The notes under the pieces: generated by a model
Databases searched by the model: none
Told to the model about the DNA's origin: nothing
Seen by the model: only the letters and a program-made list of their open reading frames with translations
Shown: piece by piece, positions 41,965 through 45,163 of the stretch
Layout of the letters: the number at the start of each line of letters is the position of its first letter
Position numbering within the stretch: position 1 is the first letter of the stretch
Made by a program: the position numbers and the translations under genes
Source: an uncultured Prevotellaceae bacterium
GTDB lineage: Bacteria > Bacteroidota > Bacteroidia > Bacteroidales > Muribaculaceae
DNA: 45,163 nucleotides
Assembly: GCA_946406035.1 (NCBI GenBank)
Contig: CAMJJG010000018.1
Span: 1 to 45,163, forward strand
Direction of reading: 5' to 3'

Positions 41965-42588
41965 ATGGTACCGAATTACAAAAAAAAATGTAATTTTGCG
42001 CCCGTGGAAGTAAGGACGATAAAGAAAAAAGGGCGCGAGGAAAAGGTGTGGTTCGCCATCCGCGTGACCTATAACCGTGAGCTCAAGGTCAAGGAGGACC
42101 TGGACTCACGCGGCATCACTAACTTTGTGCCCATGCAATATCGCCGCGAGGAGCGCCACGGCGTGATAGTCAAGCGGCTGGTTCCCAGTGTGCACAATCT
42201 GATCTTCATCCACATCACTCCCAGCCAGATGAAGGAGTACAAGATGACGACCGAGCTCCCCATCCGCTACATCATGGACCGCGAGACACGCAAGCCCATT
42301 ACCGTTCCCAATCGCGAGATGGAGAGCTTTATTAAGGTCGCTGGCACCTATGACGAGAAGCTCGTGTATCTCAACCCCGATCCGGGAGACTTCTCTCACG
42401 GCGAGCGGGTGCGCATCATCGGCGGCATGTTTGCCGGCGCCGAGGGCGTGTTTGTCCGCGTCAAGGGCGATCGCCGGGTTGTGATCAACGTCGAGGGCCT
42501 GGTGGCCGTTGCCACAACCTTTGTCCACCCGTCGATGATCGAAAAGATCACCGAACCAGATGAAAATACTTTAGACAACGCATTATAA
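41965..42588 (+). CDS. UpxY-family transcription antiterminator (NusG-like), start uncertain
   Basis: UpxY proteins are NusG paralogues that let RNA polymerase read through long capsule operons. The protein shows [19 protein letters not shown] (NGN-domain start), [31 protein letters not shown] and a KOW-like end ([19 protein letters not shown]). The start is unresolved. ATG 41965 gives 207 residues, but a perfect -7 box (41991-41998) lies downstream of it; GTG 42004 would be nearly leaderless, and GTG 42046 (VWFAIRV), with a GAGG a few bases ahead, fits the family start best. It is followed by gmd and fcl rather than by a long capsule operon; no UpxZ-type gene is seen. Confidence 0.85.
   Translation: MVPNYKKKCNFAPVEVRTIKKKGREEKVWFAIRVTYNRELKVKEDLDSRGITNFVPMQYRREERHGVIVKRLVPSVHNLIFIHITPSQMKEYKMTTELPIRYIMDRETRKPITVPNREMESFIKVAGTYDEKLVYLNPDPGDFSHGERVRIIGGMFAGAEGVFVRVKGDRRVVINVEGLVAVATTFVHPSMIEKITEPDENTLDNAL
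41991..41998 (+). promoter_or_regulatory. Bacteroidetes -7 box of the UpxY-gmd-fcl operon
   Basis: TAATTTTG matches TAnnTTTG exactly and is followed by CGC. Transcription would start near 42005, which conflicts with a translation start at 41965. No good -33 TTG and no flanking inverted repeats (as for invertible capsule promoters) were seen. Confidence 0.5.
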
Positions 42589-42593
42589 TCACA

Positions 42594-43676
42594 ATGAACG
42601 AGAATAAGCAGAAAGTCGCCTTGATCACGGGCATTACAGGCCAGGATGGATCCTACCTGGCAGAGTTGCTGCTCGACAAGGGCTATGAGGTGCACGGCAT
42701 CTTGCGCCGCAGCAGTAGTTTTAACACCGGTCGCATCGAGCACCTGTATCTCGACGAGTGGGTGCGTGACATGAAGCAGCGCCGCCTGATTAACCTGCAC
42801 TATGGCGACATGACCGACAGCAGTTCGCTCATCCGCATCATCGAGAAGACCCGCCCCGACGAGATCTACAACCTGGCGGCCCAGAGCCACGTTAAGGTAT
42901 CGTTTGATGTGCCAGAGTACACTGCCGAGACCGATGCCGTGGGCACACTGCGCCTCATCGAGGCTGTGCGCATCGCCGGCCGCGAGAAGATGACCAAGAT
43001 CTACCAGGCGAGCACCAGTGAGCTTTATGGCAAGGTTCAGGAAATTCCGCAGAGCGAGACCACGCCATTCTATCCCCGCAGTCCCTATGGCTGCGCAAAG
43101 CTGTATTCCTACTGGATCATGAAGAACTACCGCGAGAGCTACGGCATGTTCTGTGCCAACGGCATCCTGTTCAACCACGAGAGCGAGCGCCGCGGCGAGA
43201 CCTTCGTCACACGCAAGATCACCTTTGCCGCCGCCCGCATCGCCCACGGCTTGCAAGACAAGCTCTACCTGGGCAACCTCAACGCCCTGCGCGACTGGGG
43301 CTACGCCCGTGACTATGTGGAGTGCATGTGGCTCATCATGCAGCAGCCCGAGCCCGACGACTTTGTCATCGCCACGGGCGAGTGCCACTCGGTGAGGGAG
43401 TTTTGCACCCTAGCCTTTCACCACGCCGGCATCGAGCTGGAGTGGCAGGGCGAGGGCATCGACGAGAAAGGCATCGACAAGGCAACAGGCAAGGTGATTG
43501 TAGAGGTTGACCCGAAATACTTCCGTCCGGCCGAGGTTGACCAGCTGCTGGGCGACCCCAGCAAGGCCAAGCGGCAACTGGGCTGGAATCCGCAGAAGAC
43601 CTCTTTCCAGGACCTGGTGCGCATCATGGTCGAGCACGACTTGAGACACATCAAGAAGATTTATCACATCAACTAA
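42594..43676 (+). CDS. gmd: GDP-mannose 4,6-dehydratase
   Basis: Gmd converts GDP-D-mannose to GDP-4-keto-6-deoxy-D-mannose, the first step to GDP-L-fucose. The 360-residue protein has the NADP-binding loop GITGQDG (residues 13-19), the [15 protein letters not shown] segment, the [13 protein letters not shown] catalytic Ser/Thr strand and the Tyr165/Lys169 pair in YGCAK, all typical. It begins 5 bases after the antiterminator stop and ends 2 bases before fcl, so the three genes form one operon. Confidence 0.98.
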   Translation: MNENKQKVALITGITGQDGSYLAELLLDKGYEVHGILRRSSSFNTGRIEHLYLDEWVRDMKQRRLINLHYGDMTDSSSLIRIIEKTRPDEIYNLAAQSHVKVSFDVPEYTAETDAVGTLRLIEAVRIAGREKMTKIYQASTSELYGKVQEIPQSETTPFYPRSPYGCAKLYSYWIMKNYRESYGMFCANGILFNHESERRGETFVTRKITFAAARIAHGLQDKLYLGNLNALRDWGYARDYVECMWLIMQQPEPDDFVIATGECHSVREFCTLAFHHAGIELEWQGEGIDEKGIDKATGKVIVEVDPKYFRPAEVDQLLGDPSKAKRQLGWNPQKTSFQDLVRIMVEHDLRHIKKIYHIN

Positions 43677-43678
43677 TC

Positions 43679-44752
43679 ATGGAAAAAGACGCTAAGATAT
43701 ATGTCGCCGGGCACCGTGGCCTGGTGGGCAGTGCCATCTGGAACAACCTTGTGAAAAAGGGTTATAGCCAACTGATCGGGCGCACACATCAGGAACTGGA
43801 CCTGATGGACGCCGTAGCCGTGAGGCAGTTCTTTGACCAGGAGCAGCCCGAGTATGTCGTGCTAGCCGCCGCCCATGTTGGCGGCATCATGGCCAACCTG
43901 AAGTATCGCGCCGACTTCATCTACCAGAACCTGGCCATCCAGCAGAACGTCATCGGCGAGAGCTGGCGCCACGGCGTGAAGAAGCTGCTCTTCCTGGGCA
44001 GCACCTGCATCTACCCCCGCGAGGCACCCCAGCCCATCGGCGAGAATGCCCTGCTCACGTCGCCGCTGGAGTATACCAACGAGCCATACGCCATCGCCAA
44101 GATTGCAGGCATGAAGATGTGTGAGAGCTTCAACCTGCAGTATGGCACCAACTACATTGCCGTGATGCCCACCAACCTGTACGGGCCACGAGACAATTTT
44201 GACCTCGAGACGAGCCACGTCATGCCCGCCATGGTGCGCAAGATGCACCTGGCCAAAATGCTCAACGAGTGTGACATGGACGGCATCCGCGCCGACCTGG
44301 ACCGACGCCCCGTCGAACACATTGACGGCAAGGCCGATGAGCAGCAGATAGTAGCCACGCTCGAGAAATATGGCATCCTGGCAGACCGCCTGCGTCTGTG
44401 GGGAAGCGGCGCCCCAATAAGGGAATTCCTCTGGAGCGAGGACATGGCCGACGCCAGCATCTATTGCCTGGAGCACATCGACTTCAAGGACGTGCGCGGC
44501 ACGGGTGACGAGGTGCGCAACTGCCACATCAACATCGGCAGCGGCAAGGAAGTCACCATCCGCCAACTCGCCGAGCTAGTAAAAGAGACCGTTGGCTACC
44601 GCGGCGCCATCGAGTGGGACGCCACCAAGCCCGACGGCACCCTGCGCAAGTTGACCGACGTGAGCAAGCTGCACTCCCTGGGGTGGCACCACACGATGGA
44701 ACTCGAGGACGGCGTTCCCGCCCTCTACCACTGGTACCTCGACAACAAATAA
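43679..44752 (+). CDS. fcl: GDP-L-fucose synthase (epimerase/reductase)
   Basis: Fcl (WcaG) turns GDP-4-keto-6-deoxy-mannose into GDP-L-fucose using NADPH. The 357-residue protein has the nucleotide loop GHRGLVG (residues 11-17), HVGGIMAN, FLGSTCIYPREA and the catalytic Tyr137/Lys141 in YAIAK. An insertion of about 45 residues (around 195-240, between KMHLAKMLNE and LWGSG) is present, as in many Bacteroidetes forms. GDP-fucose can feed polysaccharides and the protein O-glycans of Bacteroidales. It directly follows gmd. Confidence 0.97.
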   Translation: MEKDAKIYVAGHRGLVGSAIWNNLVKKGYSQLIGRTHQELDLMDAVAVRQFFDQEQPEYVVLAAAHVGGIMANLKYRADFIYQNLAIQQNVIGESWRHGVKKLLFLGSTCIYPREAPQPIGENALLTSPLEYTNEPYAIAKIAGMKMCESFNLQYGTNYIAVMPTNLYGPRDNFDLETSHVMPAMVRKMHLAKMLNECDMDGIRADLDRRPVEHIDGKADEQQIVATLEKYGILADRLRLWGSGAPIREFLWSEDMADASIYCLEHIDFKDVRGTGDEVRNCHINIGSGKEVTIRQLAELVKETVGYRGAIEWDATKPDGTLRKLTDVSKLHSLGWHHTMELEDGVPALYHWYLDNK

Positions 44753-44799
44753 CCATCAATCAAGGATCAATATAAAACAGATTTATCAATCCATCCATA

Positions 44800-44946
44800 T
44801 TGACCTTGGCCACTTTCGCCCTGATGGGCGCTTGCAGCCACCATGCCGACGAGCCAAGCGACAGCTACGCCCACAAAGTCTTTGACGACCTCACCACCGC
44901 CGACGGCATAAAAATCATCGAAACTTCGGGCTACGCCGCCAACTAA
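44800..44946 (+). pseudogene. Small lipoprotein-like ORF or truncated remnant
   Basis: From TTG 44800 a 48-codon frame reads LTLATFALMGACSHHADEP and ends IETSGYAAN. It has a hydrophobic stretch and lipobox (LMGAC) like a lipoprotein signal, but no basic N-terminus and no ATG at a sensible place: the in-frame stop TAA lies 12 codons upstream of the TTG. It is either a very short lipoprotein with a rare start or the damaged remains of one. The product family is not recognised. Confidence 0.35.
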
Positions 44947-44967
44947 CGAACCATCCACCCAAACCTG

Positions 44968-44998
44968 AATCCATCGCATGCATCGCTCGCGATGGATT
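44968..44998 (+). terminator. Intrinsic terminator of the UpxY-gmd-fcl operon
   Basis: AATCCATCGC pairs with GCGATGGATT around an 11-base loop and is followed by TAGTTTTCTTTT. It lies about 215 bases after fcl, after the small lipoprotein-like frame, so that frame would be in the same transcript. Confidence 0.75.
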
Positions 44999-45163
44999 TA
45001 GTTTTCTTTTGAGGCATCAAAGCGCCACGGCCACGATTGTGGATATTCTCTGCGATGTCAACCACAGCACTCAATGCAAACAAGGCCATGACGAGTTTTG
45101 GTAAATTGTGGCCTATTGGTCATTTTGCAGGATAAGAAGTGCCTGTAGAGCCGATGAACACTG

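Larger units (their letters stand above)
44753..45163. other. Region downstream of fcl to the right edge
   Basis: This 411-base stretch holds a small lipoprotein-like frame (44800-44946) and an intrinsic terminator (44968-44998). The last 160 bases show no supported gene; short frames on both strands have no recognisable product. Confidence 0.5.

Noticed and set aside
41940..42010. Invertible (phase-variable) promoter ahead of the UpxY-type gene
   Set aside because: UpxY loci in Bacteroides often have such promoters, but no flanking inverted repeats were found around the -7 box, and no invertase gene is near.
45001..45163. Possible gene fragment at the right edge
   Set aside because: Short frames on both strands were read, but none gave a recognisable motif or clear coding character, so no call is made.
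1..45163. tRNA, rRNA, CRISPR arrays, transposases and attachment sites
   Set aside because: None was recognised on reading both strands; there is no regularly spaced repeat array and no transposase-like protein.

Overview
This window most likely comes from the chromosome of a Bacteroidales bacterium; a Muribaculaceae/Prevotellaceae-type gut anaerobe would fit, but the family is an inference. The evidence is a type IX secretion gene set (porT, porP/sprF, gldK, gldL), Bacteroidetes-type -7 boxes (TAnnTTTG) ahead of many genes, few Shine-Dalgarno sites, an UpxY-type antiterminator, and a maltose/alpha-glucan operon with a DPE2-like amylomaltase. No rRNA, tRNA, CRISPR array or insertion sequence was seen.

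Layout. (1) 1-3922, leftward: porT, porP/sprF, gldK and the start of gldL, the outer-membrane and ring/motor parts of the type IX secretion system. (2) 4158-6289, leftward: two tandem membrane acyltransferases. (3) 6453-16970, rightward: an exopolysaccharide export locus (Wzx flippase, Wza-like export lipoprotein, Wzc-like tyrosine autokinase, Wzy/ligase-type polymerase, GT4 glycosyltransferase), followed by a secreted right-handed beta-helix protein and a secreted dockerin-CotH kinase fusion. (4) 16978-20431, leftward: two GT4 glycosyltransferases flanking a radical SAM protein. (5) 20515-21618: the housekeeping ATPase ychF. (6) 21832-27836, rightward: an alpha-glucan operon (MFS maltose-type transporter, CBM20-GH77 amylomaltase, GH13 pullulanase-type enzyme) ending in a strong bidirectional hairpin. 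(7) 27931-35393, leftward: a visibly AT-richer polysaccharide island (opine-dehydrogenase-like protein, UDP-glucuronate 4-epimerase-like protein, a second Wzx, TupA-like ATP-grasp, DUF616-type transferase, WbsX, GT32), mostly joined by 4-base ATGA overlaps. (8) 35876-41922: a MATE exporter, a GT2 glycosyltransferase, RadC, a transglutaminase-like protein, a flavodoxin lipoprotein and a Nudix hydrolase. (9) 41965-44752: an UpxY-type NusG paralogue with gmd and fcl (GDP-L-fucose synthesis), then a small lipoprotein-like remnant and an intrinsic terminator.

How they work together: most of the window serves the cell surface. GDP-fucose and uronate nucleotide sugars, several glycosyltransferases, two flippases and one export/polymerase set could build one or two surface polysaccharides, and the acyltransferases could decorate them. 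The least ordinary parts are the island that combines a uronate epimerase, an opine-dehydrogenase-like enzyme and a TupA-like ligase (possibly an amidated, opine-bearing glycan) and the secreted dockerin-CotH protein at the end of the export locus. No initiating phosphoglycosyltransferase is visible, so at least one essential step must be encoded elsewhere.
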